Shown piece by piece: positions 1-7,898 of a stretch of 14,407 nucleotides of DNA. Source of the DNA: Helicobacteraceae bacterium (GTDB taxonomy: Bacteria; Campylobacterota; Campylobacteria; Campylobacterales; SZUA-545). The notes beneath the pieces are model-generated. The model was not told the origin of the DNA. It saw only the letters and a list, made by a program, of their open reading frames with translations, and ran no database searches. The translations under genes and the position numbers were made by a program. The DNA is taken from the NCBI GenBank assembly GCA_031273735.1, contig JAISRI010000040.1, positions 1 through 14,407 of the forward strand. The letters are read 5' to 3'. Position 1 is the stretch's first letter; every line of letters begins with the position of its first letter.

Positions 1-824
1 GATAAGGCGTTTTTCGCTTCGCCTCGCGCCGCTTCCATTAGCTTTTCAATATCGGTTTTTTCGTTCCAGATCGGCTTTTCTACTTGCGCTTTTTGAATCA
101 ATCTCTCTTTTGCGAGATCGACGCCGCCAAGATGGTCGATCAGCCCTTCGGCAAGCGCCTGCTTGGGCGTGAAAATCCGTCCGTTCGCAAAGGCGCTCGC
201 CTTTTCGAGATCAAGCCCTCGCGCCTCCGCCACATCTTTAACAAACGTTGCGTAAACGTCTTTGATCACGCTTTCAAGTTGCGCTTTTTCCGCAGGCGTG
301 GGATCGCGATAAAACGCGCCCGCCTCTTTGTATTCGCCCGCTTTGATCACCTGAATCTTTACGCCGAGCGTGTCTAAGAGTTTTTCAAAATTAACGCCCT
401 GCATCACCACGCCGATCGACCCGATTAGTCCGCCCGGATTTGCCACAATCTCGTCCGCCCACGCGGAAGCGTAGTAGCTTCCGCTTGCCATCACGCCCGA
501 AGCGTAAGCGATCACGGGTTTCTTACGGCTAAGATCGCGAATCGCCATCATCATCTCAACGCTAGGCGCCACGCCGCCTCCGGGCGAATCGACGACAAGT
601 AAAACGCCTCTGATATGATCAGCCTTTGCCGCTTCTACCTGCTCCAAAAAATGATCGGCGTTGAAAATCTCGCCGTAAAGGTCGATCCGATAAAGATTTG
701 GCGGCTGAACGTTTTGCGACGAAACGGCGGCAAATACAAAAAACAAGATCAAGACGAGAATTACCGCCTTGAAGTTATTTTGAATGAAAACGATCGGATA
801 AAACAGCTTCTTTAGAAAACTCAT
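1..824 (-). CDS. sppA: Signal peptide peptidase SppA, short form (3' end cut by window edge)
   Basis: Inner-membrane serine protease of the SppA/S49 family, thought to clear cleaved signal peptides. About 274 codons are visible and only a few C-terminal ones should be missing, because short bacterial SppA proteins are near 290 residues. A membrane anchor lies at about residues 19-35, after a basic N-terminus (FLKK), with the rest expected in the periplasm. The substrate-channel motif VDSPGGG is at 78-84. The catalytic serine is probably Ser114 in VMASGSYYAS and the general-base lysine Lys166 in AGEYKEAG, giving the Ser-Lys dyad of the one-domain Bacillus-type enzyme rather than the duplicated E. 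coli form. The start ATG (822-824) overlaps the stop of the upstream hydrolase as ATGA, which suggests translational coupling. The family call is firm; the natural substrate is not known from sequence. Confidence 0.93.
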   Translation of the reverse strand, partial: MSFLKKLFYPIVFIQNNFKAVILVLILFFVFAAVSSQNVQPPNLYRIDLYGEIFNADHFLEQVEAAKADHIRGVLLVVDSPGGGVAPSVEMMMAIRDLSRKKPVIAYASGVMASGSYYASAWADEIVANPGGLIGSIGVVMQGVNFEKLLDTLGVKIQVIKAGEYKEAGAFYRDPTPAEKAQLESVIKDVYATFVKDVAEARGLDLEKASAFANGRIFTPKQALAEGLIDHLGGVDLAKERLIQKAQVEKPIWNEKTDIEKLMEAARGEAKNAL

Positions 825-2059
825 AACGCGCTCTCCCCGTTGATAAATATGTAGTCCATCGCGCTTGGAGCGCGCAAAATAGCCTGAAGAGGCAAAAGCG
901 AATCGTCGCTAACCTCGCCCGGCAACCTAAAGCAAATAATATCCGCCGCGTAACCGCTCGCAAGCCGTCCCGTATTCAGCCCTAGCGCCCTTGCCGCCGA
1001 ATCGGTTACGCTTCGCAGAAGATCGCGCGCAAGAAGCGGCAGATCAAGCCCCTCGTGCATAAATAGCGCCGATCTTAATTCGCCGAAAAGATTAAGCGAG
1101 TAGTTCGAGCTTAAACCGTCCGTAGCGACAAGATACGAAATCTCGCGGTTTTTTAGCTTCTCTAGCGAAAGAAGTCCGCAACCCAAAAGCCGATTTGAAA
1201 CTGGACAATGCACGATCGCGCCGCCAATTTTACCGATCGCATCAAGTTCTTCGTCGTTCGCGGCTACGCAATGCGTAAAAAGAATCTTGCCGCCGTCGCC
1301 GAAGAACGACAAAAACTCTTGCGCGTTACAAAAAGGCGAATCTAGCTTAAAAACCTTTTCAAAAAACGGCTTAAACTCGCCAGATGAGCTTTCAAGCCAT
1401 TTGCGCTCGCTTTTGCTCTCCAAAAAATGGACGCTAAGCGGCGTTTTGCGGCTTTGCGAAAGAGCGATCGCCTTTTTTACCAACGCGGGACTGACCGAAT
1501 AGGGCGAATGAATCGCGATCGCCGAAACGAAACGATCGGAGCGATATTCGTCGCTTTTTGCCACGCGATTCAAAAACGCCGAAAATATCTGTTCGCTCGC
1601 GGCGGGGTTTGAGCCGATCAATTCGTTAAAACAGATCGTTTTTTGTTTTGCGTCCGCCAAGCTATCCAAATCAAAGCCGTAACTGCTAATCGCGCCGATC
1701 GTCGTCGTCCCGCCGCGCAACGTTTCGTCTAAAACGCCGTCGATTAGCTCTTTGCTTAGCCCCTTTACGAGAGTTTCGCGTTTTTCGATCACAGAGCTTA
1801 ACCACGCAATAAAACTGCCGTAATTTAGCTCCGTCGAAGTGCCAGAAAACTCCAAATGCGTGTGCGCGTTGATAAGACCGGGCATAGCGATAGAACCTCT
1901 GCCGCAATCGATTACCCGCGCCGTTTTTTTGCGCTTTTCGATCGCCTCCAAATCGTCCGTAACCTCGATCACGTTTTCATCAAAGACAATCGCGCCGCCG
2001 CGCACAATCTCCCGCGCGGGATTCATCGTTAGGATCGTATCGGCTAGAAGAACGTTCAT
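821..2059 (-). CDS. Aminofutalosine deaminase-family metal-dependent hydrolase (MqnX-like)
   Basis: A 412-residue amidohydrolase-superfamily enzyme. Visible metal and catalytic positions are the HxH pair His66/His68 in GLINAHTHLEFSGT, His211 in HFLES, His263 in FTHCV and Asp314 in VATDGLSSNYSL. This is the architecture of the adenosine/aminofutalosine deaminase branch (Helicobacter HP0267-like, Nitratiruptor Nis0429-like). Some members deaminate 6-amino-6-deoxyfutalosine in the futalosine route to menaquinone. In many Campylobacterota that route can skip deamination by using the MTA/SAH nucleosidase, so the real substrate could instead be another 6-aminopurine nucleoside. The chosen ATG has GAAGGT seven bases upstream. 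The start faces yebC across a 92-base gap, and the stop overlaps the sppA start, so the two minus-strand genes are probably one transcript. It has no signal peptide and should be cytoplasmic. Confidence 0.85.
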   Translation of the reverse strand: MNVLLADTILTMNPAREIVRGGAIVFDENVIEVTDDLEAIEKRKKTARVIDCGRGSIAMPGLINAHTHLEFSGTSTELNYGSFIAWLSSVIEKRETLVKGLSKELIDGVLDETLRGGTTTIGAISSYGFDLDSLADAKQKTICFNELIGSNPAASEQIFSAFLNRVAKSDEYRSDRFVSAIAIHSPYSVSPALVKKAIALSQSRKTPLSVHFLESKSERKWLESSSGEFKPFFEKVFKLDSPFCNAQEFLSFFGDGGKILFTHCVAANDEELDAIGKIGGAIVHCPVSNRLLGCGLLSLEKLKNREISYLVATDGLSSNYSLNLFGELRSALFMHEGLDLPLLARDLLRSVTDSAARALGLNTGRLASGYAADIICFRLPGEVSDDSLLPLQAILRAPSAMDYIFINGESAL

Positions 2060-2105
2060 TTTTTACCTTCGGAAATTACGGGATTGTAACCAAGCGCGCT
2101 TAAAT

Positions 2106-2111
2106 TATAAT
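2106..2111 (+). promoter_or_regulatory. Predicted -10 box of the yebC-ppx-hcp unit (TATAAT)
   Basis: A perfect TATAAT lies 40 bases before the yebC ATG. A TTGTAA that could serve as -35 sits at 2084-2089 with a 16-base spacer. The core ATTATAAT (2104-2111) also gives TATAAT on the minus strand (2109-2104), about 45 bases from the divergent hydrolase start, so one site may serve both directions. This is prediction from pattern only; -35 boxes are poorly conserved in Campylobacterota. Confidence 0.55.
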
Positions 2112-2151
2112 CGCGTTCATTTTATCAAGTTTTACGAAGGATAACATAAAT

Positions 2152-2862
2152 ATGGGTCGCGCTTTTGAATATCGCAAGGCGGCAAAAGAGAAACGCTGGG
2201 CGAATATGTCTAGGGTTTTTCCGAAGTTGGCTAAGATTATAACAATGGCGGCAAAAGAGGGCGGCGGCGATCCCGCGCTGAATCCAAAACTGCGGACGGC
2301 TATTTTGACGGCAAAAGCGCAAAATATGCCCAAAGACAATATCGAAGCGGCGATCAAACGCGCAAGCGGCAAAGACGCGGCGAATATCGAGATCGTCGCT
2401 TACGAGGGCAAAGGTCCTCGCGGCGTTATGATGATCGTAGAGTGCGCCACAGATAATCCGACGCGCACGGTCGCAAACGTAAAAATCGCCTTTTCCAAAA
2501 GCGGCGGCGCTTTGGCGGCGCCCGGTTCGATCGCCTTTTTGTTTTCGCGCAAAGCGGTTTTTGAGATAGAAAAAACCGAGGGCTTGGATACGGAAGCGTT
2601 GGAGCTAACTCTGATCGACGCGGGGCTCGAGGAGCTAGAGATCGACGACGATACGATCTATCTATACGCGCCGTATTCCGAGTTTGGTTCGATCGCCAAA
2701 GCGTTGGAGGAGTTAAAGATAGAGCCGAAAGTCGCCAATTTGCAATATATCCCCAATTCGCCGCAAGAGTTTTCAGACGAGGCGATCGCGGAGATTGAAA
2801 AGCTAATCGATCGTCTCGAAGAGGACGACGACGTGCAAGCGGTCTATACCAACCTTTCGTGA
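2152..2862 (+). CDS. yebC: YebC/PmpR family protein
   Basis: A full-length, 236-residue member of the YebC/PmpR family, cytoplasmic. The N-terminus carries the family hallmark MGRAFEYRKAAKEKRWANMS, followed by the AAKEGGGDPALNPKLR stretch (about 33-48) and AKAQNMPKDNIEAAIKRASG (about 54-73). The middle has the conserved YEGKGPRGV at about 84-92. The family was long described as transcriptional regulators (PmpR); more recent work points to a translation role in relieving ribosome stalling at proline-rich stretches. The sequence cannot tell these apart. An AAGGA ribosome-binding site at 2137-2141 supports the ATG. The stop overlaps the GTG of the next gene, so ppx translation is probably coupled to yebC. 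Confidence 0.95.
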   Translation: MGRAFEYRKAAKEKRWANMSRVFPKLAKIITMAAKEGGGDPALNPKLRTAILTAKAQNMPKDNIEAAIKRASGKDAANIEIVAYEGKGPRGVMMIVECATDNPTRTVANVKIAFSKSGGALAAPGSIAFLFSRKAVFEIEKTEGLDTEALELTLIDAGLEELEIDDDTIYLYAPYSEFGSIAKALEELKIEPKVANLQYIPNSPQEFSDEAIAEIEKLIDRLEEDDDVQAVYTNLS

Positions 2863-3761
2863 TCGCGATTGATTTAGGATCAAACACGATCCGTTTTTTA
2901 ACCGCCGACAAAAACGGACGCGAGTTGTGGGAGGCGCAATTTGTCGTTCGGACGGCTGAAAATCTAGTCTCTACGGGCGTTATTTCCGACGCGGCGCTCG
3001 AACGCGTAGCGAACGCTATCGACGAGGCTAAAAAACGTTTCGATTTTTCTAAGCATACGATCGCGGCTGTAGCGACGCAATCTTTCAGACAAGCGAAAAA
3101 CCAAAAAGAGGCGCTCAAGTTTTTACGCGATAGTTGCGGCGTGGATTTCGAGGTTATTTCGCCCGAAACCGAAGCGCTTTTAGCCGCTCGCGCCGCTTGC
3201 GAGTCCGCGCAAAAAAGCGCTCTTAAACCGCCTTTTATAACGATCGACGTAGGCGGCGCGAGTAGCGAAGTCGCTTACATAAACGGCGCGCGCTTTGCTT
3301 ACGAAAGCCTGCCAATCGGCGTGGTAACGCTAACCGAACGCGGTTTTGACGACGGCTTTTTATACGACGCGGTAAAACGGCTAGAGGTTTTCAAAGAGGA
3401 GATTCGCGCCTATACTCGCCCAAACGCCCTGATCGCCACTGCGGGCGCGCCTACGACGCTCGCCGCTATAAAATTGGGGCTAACCTACGAAAATTACGAT
3501 AAAAAGATCGTTAATGCGACAAGTTTATATATAGCGGAAATAGCAGATATTAGAGACGAGCTTAAATCGCTTGATCGCGCCGAACAAGAGAGGCTAACGG
3601 GAAAAGATCGCGGCGATCTGACGATTACGGGCGCGGCGATTTTACTACGGATTATGGACGCGCTAAATTACGATCGCGTTATCGTCTTTGACGAAGGCTT
3701 ACGCGAGGGCGTTTTATCCCGCGCTTTCAATAGCGGCGCAAAAATCAGGGATATAAAATGA
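2859..3761 (+). CDS. Ppx/GppA family phosphatase, short single-module form
   Basis: A 300-residue exopolyphosphatase/guanosine pentaphosphate phosphatase of the ASKHA fold. The phosphate-1 motif is AIDLGSNTIRF (residues 3-13), the phosphate-2 motif IDVGGASSE (129-137), and the adenosine-side motif ATAGAPTTLAAI (193-204). The likely general base is a glutamate in SPETEA (101-106). At 300 residues it lacks the C-terminal HD-like domains of E. coli Ppx (about 510 residues), which is usual for Campylobacterota copies. It would hydrolyse polyphosphate or pppGpp; sequence alone does not decide which. The start is a GTG at 2859 inside a GTGA overlap with the yebC stop. No separate Shine-Dalgarno sequence is obvious, so re-initiation after yebC is likely. 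Its own stop overlaps the next ATG. Confidence 0.92.
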   Translation: MIAIDLGSNTIRFLTADKNGRELWEAQFVVRTAENLVSTGVISDAALERVANAIDEAKKRFDFSKHTIAAVATQSFRQAKNQKEALKFLRDSCGVDFEVISPETEALLAARAACESAQKSALKPPFITIDVGGASSEVAYINGARFAYESLPIGVVTLTERGFDDGFLYDAVKRLEVFKEEIRAYTRPNALIATAGAPTTLAAIKLGLTYENYDKKIVNATSLYIAEIADIRDELKSLDRAEQERLTGKDRGDLTITGAAILLRIMDALNYDRVIVFDEGLREGVLSRAFNSGAKIRDIK

Positions 3762-5053
3762 AACGGATTTTATTGGCGGTTTCTATAGTTGCGATCGCGA
3801 TCGGATTTACGGGTTGCAAAAGCGATCTAGAAAAAGGCGACGAAGCGAGCGCCAAAGGCGAATTTGACAAAGCGGCGCAGAGTTACCAAACGTCGTGCGA
3901 TAGCAAAAAGTCCGCGATCGCTTGTAATCGGTTAGGCGCTTTATACGAGCGCGGAAAAATCGGCGATTACGACTACAAAAAAGCGTTTTCGCTCTACGAA
4001 AAGGCGTGTAACGCGAACGTTTACGAAGCGTGCGCTAGCGCCGCGCTAATTGGACATGCCTTAGAAATAAAAGTAAAAGATGCGCTGCCGTTAGCCCAAA
4101 AAGCGTGCGATAACGCAATCGCCTACGGATGCGCGATTTTAGGCAACTATTACATTAAGGGATCTGTTGAAAAAGACAAGGTAAAAGGAGGCGAATTACT
4201 CAAAGAAGCGTGCGATCAAAATAGCGCTATCGGTTGCTATATTCTTGCCCTGATTAAGAAAGACGGCGATCCGCTCGAGGCGGATAAAGCGTTTAAGAAA
4301 GCCGAAAAAGAGTTGCAAAAGCCATGCGACGAAGGTTACGGATATTATTGTTTCGCGCTAAGCTATCTATACAAGGCGGGTTTAGGCGTGGATCAAGGCT
4401 ATAAAAAGTCGCTTTCTTTGGAGAGTAAAGCATGCGACGCAAAGATACGCGACGCCTGCTACTCCCTAGCCTTAGGATATGAATATGTGGATAGGGATTT
4501 AGCAAAGGCGGAGCTATACTATGAAAAAACGTGCGATCTAGGCGACGGTTCCGTTTGTTCCTCTTTTGGTTTGGAGCGTATAGCTGGTTACGGATCTTTT
4601 TCAAAAAACGTAATAAAGGGCGCCGAGCTTTTCAAAAAAGGTTGCGATTTTAACCACGCTTACTCGTGCTGGCGCTTAGGCGATCTTTACGACAAAGGCG
4701 AAGAGGGGTTTAGCCCAGATAAAACTACGGCTGACGAACTTTATAAAACGGCGCTACCGCTATTTCGCAGTGATTGCGATAACGAAAACGACGAAAACGC
4801 CTGCTACATGCTGGGAGAAATGTATAGCGAAGGCAGAGGAGTCAAAATCGATAACGAAAAAGCGATTTTGTATTTTGGCAAGAGTTGCGATTCTAGAATC
4901 AACTATGCCTGCTACATACTAGGCGAAATGTATAGCGAAGGCAAAAAAGTCAAAATCGATAACGAAAAAGCGATTTTCTATTACGGCAAAAGTTGCGATT
5001 CGGGAGATAAGTATTCTTGCGAAGCTCTTAATAAGTTAAAGGCTCGAAAATGA
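3758..5053 (+). CDS. Cysteine-paired Sel1-repeat lipoprotein (Hcp-like)
   Basis: A 431-residue predicted lipoprotein. It has a signal peptide with a hydrophobic core at residues 4-16 and a lipobox-like FTGC ending in Cys20 (a slightly loose lipobox). The mature part is a string of Sel1-like alpha/alpha repeats. Eleven cysteine pairs recur with seven or eight residues between partners, nearly always as C-D/N-x(6)-C followed by a helix and a GxxY-x-G-like turn. This is the pattern of Helicobacter cysteine-rich proteins (HcpA-E), whose repeats are each clamped by a disulfide. Such proteins are periplasmic or secreted, and some bind beta-lactams or act on host cells; the role here is unknown. It overlaps the ppx stop by ATGA. 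The last full repeats are near-identical copies (see the repeat entry). The family call is strong, the function open. Confidence 0.88.
   Translation: MKRILLAVSIVAIAIGFTGCKSDLEKGDEASAKGEFDKAAQSYQTSCDSKKSAIACNRLGALYERGKIGDYDYKKAFSLYEKACNANVYEACASAALIGHALEIKVKDALPLAQKACDNAIAYGCAILGNYYIKGSVEKDKVKGGELLKEACDQNSAIGCYILALIKKDGDPLEADKAFKKAEKELQKPCDEGYGYYCFALSYLYKAGLGVDQGYKKSLSLESKACDAKIRDACYSLALGYEYVDRDLAKAELYYEKTCDLGDGSVCSSFGLERIAGYGSFSKNVIKGAELFKKGCDFNHAYSCWRLGDLYDKGEEGFSPDKTTADELYKTALPLFRSDCDNENDENACYMLGEMYSEGRGVKIDNEKAILYFGKSCDSRINYACYILGEMYSEGKKVKIDNEKAIFYYGKSCDSGDKYSCEALNKLKARK
4802..5001 (+). repeat. Tandem 108-base duplication inside the Sel1 lipoprotein gene
   Basis: The segment at 4802-4893 recurs at 4910-5001, offset by exactly 108 bases, which is one 36-residue Sel1 unit. 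The copies share long identical runs, for example GTCAAAATCGATAACGAAAA in both, with changes that are partly silent. The similarity is far higher than between the other repeats, so this looks like a recent in-frame unit duplication. Confidence 0.85.
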
Positions 5054-5077
5054 AAGACGACTTATGGCGGACGTAAG

Positions 5078-5857
5078 TTAGCCTTCGCGTAGTTCTAAAT
5101 CTAATTCGATTGTTAAATGGGCTAATCGTTCCCAATAATTACTTTCTTTTAGCGTTCCGCTCTCTTTTAATTGCGCTAACGCTTTACGGTATTTGTTCCA
5201 AAACTTTTGTTTTGTTAAGAATTTTGAAAAGGTTTTTTCAAGCGCTCGCTTTGAATCCATATACATAAGAAACTTCGCTACGCCGTCCTCCGTAAATCCG
5301 TAAGCCTCCCACATAGATTCGATCTCTTTTATCAATCTATCCCTGTCGTTAAACTTTTCAAAAAAGGGAATTGCGAGTTTGTCGATCTTATCGGCGATAT
5401 TGTCGATCTCTTTTTCTCGCGTCGCAAGATCGCCTACGTTCCATTTTAACCATACGCATTTTTCTTGCAGATTGCCTATTTGAGCGCCGGATATTATCCC
5501 TTCGCTAAACCGATATTCGCAAAATCGCTTAACTCCGCATTCGGCTTGCCATTTCTGATATTTATTCGATAAAACGTATGCGTGTACGGTTAGCGCGACA
5601 TAGCCGATAGAGTTATAATGACTGCTTTGAAACGATATTCTAAATATAAACTCGCTCTCTTTTTGTTTTAACGTCAAATGTTGGCGGCTTTTTGAATACT
5701 TAAAACCAAGTTTTTCGTAACGGTTCGCGATCTCCTCGCAAGCCGCTAGATAAACTTCTCTAGGCTTTTGCGTTAATCCCGACTGATTGGGCTTATTAAA
5801 GTTTCTTTTTCGATCCGCTAGATCCGCAAGCGCCGTTTCTAAAGAGTATTCAGCCAT
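5078..5857 (-). CDS. Hypothetical protein, possibly DUF4304-like
   Basis: A 259-residue, probably cytoplasmic protein that I do not recognise with certainty. No signal peptide or membrane segment is visible. Residues about 35-130 are rich in beta-type stretches, with LGFKYSKSRQHLTL, then FIFRISFQSSHYNS and YVALTVHAYV. That order (a 'GF' segment, a charged strand, then a strand ending in an S-x-x-N-like turn) is reminiscent of DUF4304 proteins, but this is an impression only. The C-terminal half is helical and charged, with IKEIESMWEAYGF and YRKALAQLKESG. It starts eight bases after the stop of the DUF4139 gene, with only a weak purine stretch before the ATG, so it probably sits in the same transcript. 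Its 3' end faces the Sel1 lipoprotein gene across 24 bases, with no clear terminator between them. Confidence 0.7.
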   Translation of the reverse strand: MAEYSLETALADLADRKRNFNKPNQSGLTQKPREVYLAACEEIANRYEKLGFKYSKSRQHLTLKQKESEFIFRISFQSSHYNSIGYVALTVHAYVLSNKYQKWQAECGVKRFCEYRFSEGIISGAQIGNLQEKCVWLKWNVGDLATREKEIDNIADKIDKLAIPFFEKFNDRDRLIKEIESMWEAYGFTEDGVAKFLMYMDSKRALEKTFSKFLTKQKFWNKYRKALAQLKESGTLKESNYWERLAHLTIELDLELREG

Positions 5858-5865
5858 CTGCCACG

Positions 5866-7854
5866 CTATATCTTAAGTTTTGCGATATAGTCGTCGTAGG
5901 CTTTTTGCGCTCTGTTTTGCGCTTTTATCGCGTCGTCGATCGACTTGTTGAGCGCCGCTATCTCTTTATCCAAAGCGACTAGCTCGCCCGCGTAGTTTTT
6001 GCCCTGCGCGCTATCGGCTCCTACGGCGACGAGATTTTGACGAATACGATCTTGATCTTTACTCTTTCGTTCAAGATTTTTTTGCGCGGCGGCTAAAGCG
6101 ATCTTTGCGGAATCTAGCTCTAGCGCGTATGGCGCGGCTTTTTCCAACGCCTCTCTAACCTCTTTAGGGTAAGAAACGTTGTCGATATAAACAAGCAAGG
6201 TATTATAAGGAACGTCTAAAATCGTTATTTGATTTTTCGTTCTGCTCTCCTCCGCAACGCTAAACTTTGTTTCTTTATTCGCGTTTAGAGCGACTTCAAA
6301 CCGATAGAGCGATTCGGTTTTTTCTAAAGGTTTGCTGGGTTCGATCAGCTTGGAGTTATATGCGATCGGGTGTTCTAAAATCAGAGTTTTTGCGCTATTG
6401 GAGTTGTTTTTGAAAGCGTATTCTTTATAATAAACGCTTTTTGAAGCGATCGTCATAACGCCTTTAGCAATTTTAACGCTGTCGATCGAGCTATTGACTC
6501 TTTGATTAACGATCCCGCGAACGCTTAGATCGTCGCCGTAACCAATCAGCCGTTTTTCGTTTTGCGGCAGAAACTCTAAAAGCGCGTCGCCCGCATAAAC
6601 GCCGCCGTCATAAACGCTAATCGCGCCTGCGGGCAATTTAATATCTAACGAGTTTTTCAGCTCTACGCCTAGCGTAGGGTTTTGCCCTCTTTTTTCGCTA
6701 AATATAACGACTTTTCTAGCGTCGATCGCGCCCTGCGTAAGCGGCGCCATAGCGCTTTGCCGTCTTGCGAGCGTAATTTTATTTTTAAGAGTATAGACAA
6801 ACTGCTCTCCCGCCGCTTTTGCTAAAGCCGTTTCATAGTTTTGGGCAAACGGCGCGGGCTGCGCGTCCGCTCCGTATGCCGCTTCAAAATACGCCTCGCT
6901 TTCTACCGCTTTCGAGCGCGAAAAAGATTTATTGGCGTTAAACGCCGTATCCGCCGTCGCCGCTTGCGCGTAACCGCTTTCGTATGTCGTAGCTTGCGCG
7001 AAACCTTCGATCATAAGAGGCAGTTCGGGGCGCTTGGTATAAAACGGGGCGTAATAGGGCTGTCTAAAGCTAACGGGGCGACCGACGACTAGCGAAAGCT
7101 CGACGTTATTCCAATCGGAATCGCTTGCGTTGTCGATAATCGCCCACCCCTGCAAAAACGGCTTTTGAGGGCTTAAATCTAAACGATAATTCGCCTTCCA
7201 AACTGGCGCTTCGATCACAAAACTCGTCGTAACTTCGCGCTTTTTCTTTCCGTCGAGATATAGGTTCAAAACGCGCCGATCGCCGTTGTTGGCGCTTGCC
7301 AAAAACAACAGCGCTTTTTCAAGCGTTTCGTTGATTTTTGGGTCGGTAAATCTATAACTTTCGATCTCTTTAATAGTCGTTTGCGTTAGCTTGCCGTCGC
7401 TAAAAAGCGTCAAAACGCTCTCTTCAAAACTCGCCCCGTCTTTAGCGCTCTGGCGCGTCTGAACGCCGACGATTTTGCCGATGACCTTGTTTGGCGCGGC
7501 AATCTCGACGCTTTCGCCCTTAAGGCTTAAAAGTATATTTTCGATCGTTGGTTTGCCTTTTAGGTCGATTCGCAAACTCTGTAAAGCGCGTTCGATCGTC
7601 TCCTCGCCCGCGTAGCTGATAAACGGCGAAACGCTCGACGAATCGTAAATTGCAAGCGACTTCAAAACGTCGTCCATTTGCGATCGGTCAAAAGAGAGGG
7701 CGATCTTGCTCGCGCCGTTAAGCTCGCCGCCCAATTCGTAAAAACCTACGCCGCTCGAAAAAAGCGCGATTTTCTTTACCGCCAATTCGCTATCCTTAAA
7801 CTCCGCTCCCCACATTAACGCTCCTATTAGAAAAAATGCCGCCGCCAATCTCAT
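5866..7854 (-). CDS. Secreted DUF4139 domain-containing protein
   Basis: A 662-residue exported protein. The N-terminal signal peptide ends near residue 17 (ALMWGA, then EFKDSE). The mature N-terminus, KKIALFSSGVGFYELGG, is the usual opening of DUF4139 proteins. The segment around 195-260, with a TTSFVIEAPVWKANYRLDL stretch and then WAIIDNASDSDWNNVEL, is the DUF4139 core, predicted to be beta-rich. Residues about 281-340 form an Ala/Tyr/Ser-rich insert of low complexity before the domain resumes. The last 80 or so residues (about 575-660) are strongly heptad-like and should form a coiled coil. Biochemical function is unknown for the family; periplasmic or outer-membrane-associated location is inferred. 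The ATG has AAGGA at 7861-7865, six bases upstream. It follows nikO by 44 bases, where a TAAAAT at 7882-7887 could be its own -10. Confidence 0.85.
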   Translation of the reverse strand: MRLAAAFFLIGALMWGAEFKDSELAVKKIALFSSGVGFYELGGELNGASKIALSFDRSQMDDVLKSLAIYDSSSVSPFISYAGEETIERALQSLRIDLKGKPTIENILLSLKGESVEIAAPNKVIGKIVGVQTRQSAKDGASFEESVLTLFSDGKLTQTTIKEIESYRFTDPKINETLEKALLFLASANNGDRRVLNLYLDGKKKREVTTSFVIEAPVWKANYRLDLSPQKPFLQGWAIIDNASDSDWNNVELSLVVGRPVSFRQPYYAPFYTKRPELPLMIEGFAQATTYESGYAQAATADTAFNANKSFSRSKAVESEAYFEAAYGADAQPAPFAQNYETALAKAAGEQFVYTLKNKITLARRQSAMAPLTQGAIDARKVVIFSEKRGQNPTLGVELKNSLDIKLPAGAISVYDGGVYAGDALLEFLPQNEKRLIGYGDDLSVRGIVNQRVNSSIDSVKIAKGVMTIASKSVYYKEYAFKNNSNSAKTLILEHPIAYNSKLIEPSKPLEKTESLYRFEVALNANKETKFSVAEESRTKNQITILDVPYNTLLVYIDNVSYPKEVREALEKAAPYALELDSAKIALAAAQKNLERKSKDQDRIRQNLVAVGADSAQGKNYAGELVALDKEIAALNKSIDDAIKAQNRAQKAYDDYIAKLKI

Positions 7855-7898
7855 TTGCTTTCCTTATTTAGAACTAAACGTATTTTACCCGTTTTAAT

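Noticed and set aside
2426..3118. A 230-codon minus-strand open frame across yebC and ppx
   Set aside because: It lies antisense to two well-supported genes, its composition (Arg/Ser/Pro-rich) is typical of a shadow frame, and it has no ribosome-binding site or family resemblance.
5054..5077. A bidirectional terminator between the Sel1 lipoprotein gene and the opposing hypothetical gene
   Set aside because: Only 24 bases, with no inverted repeat or T-run.
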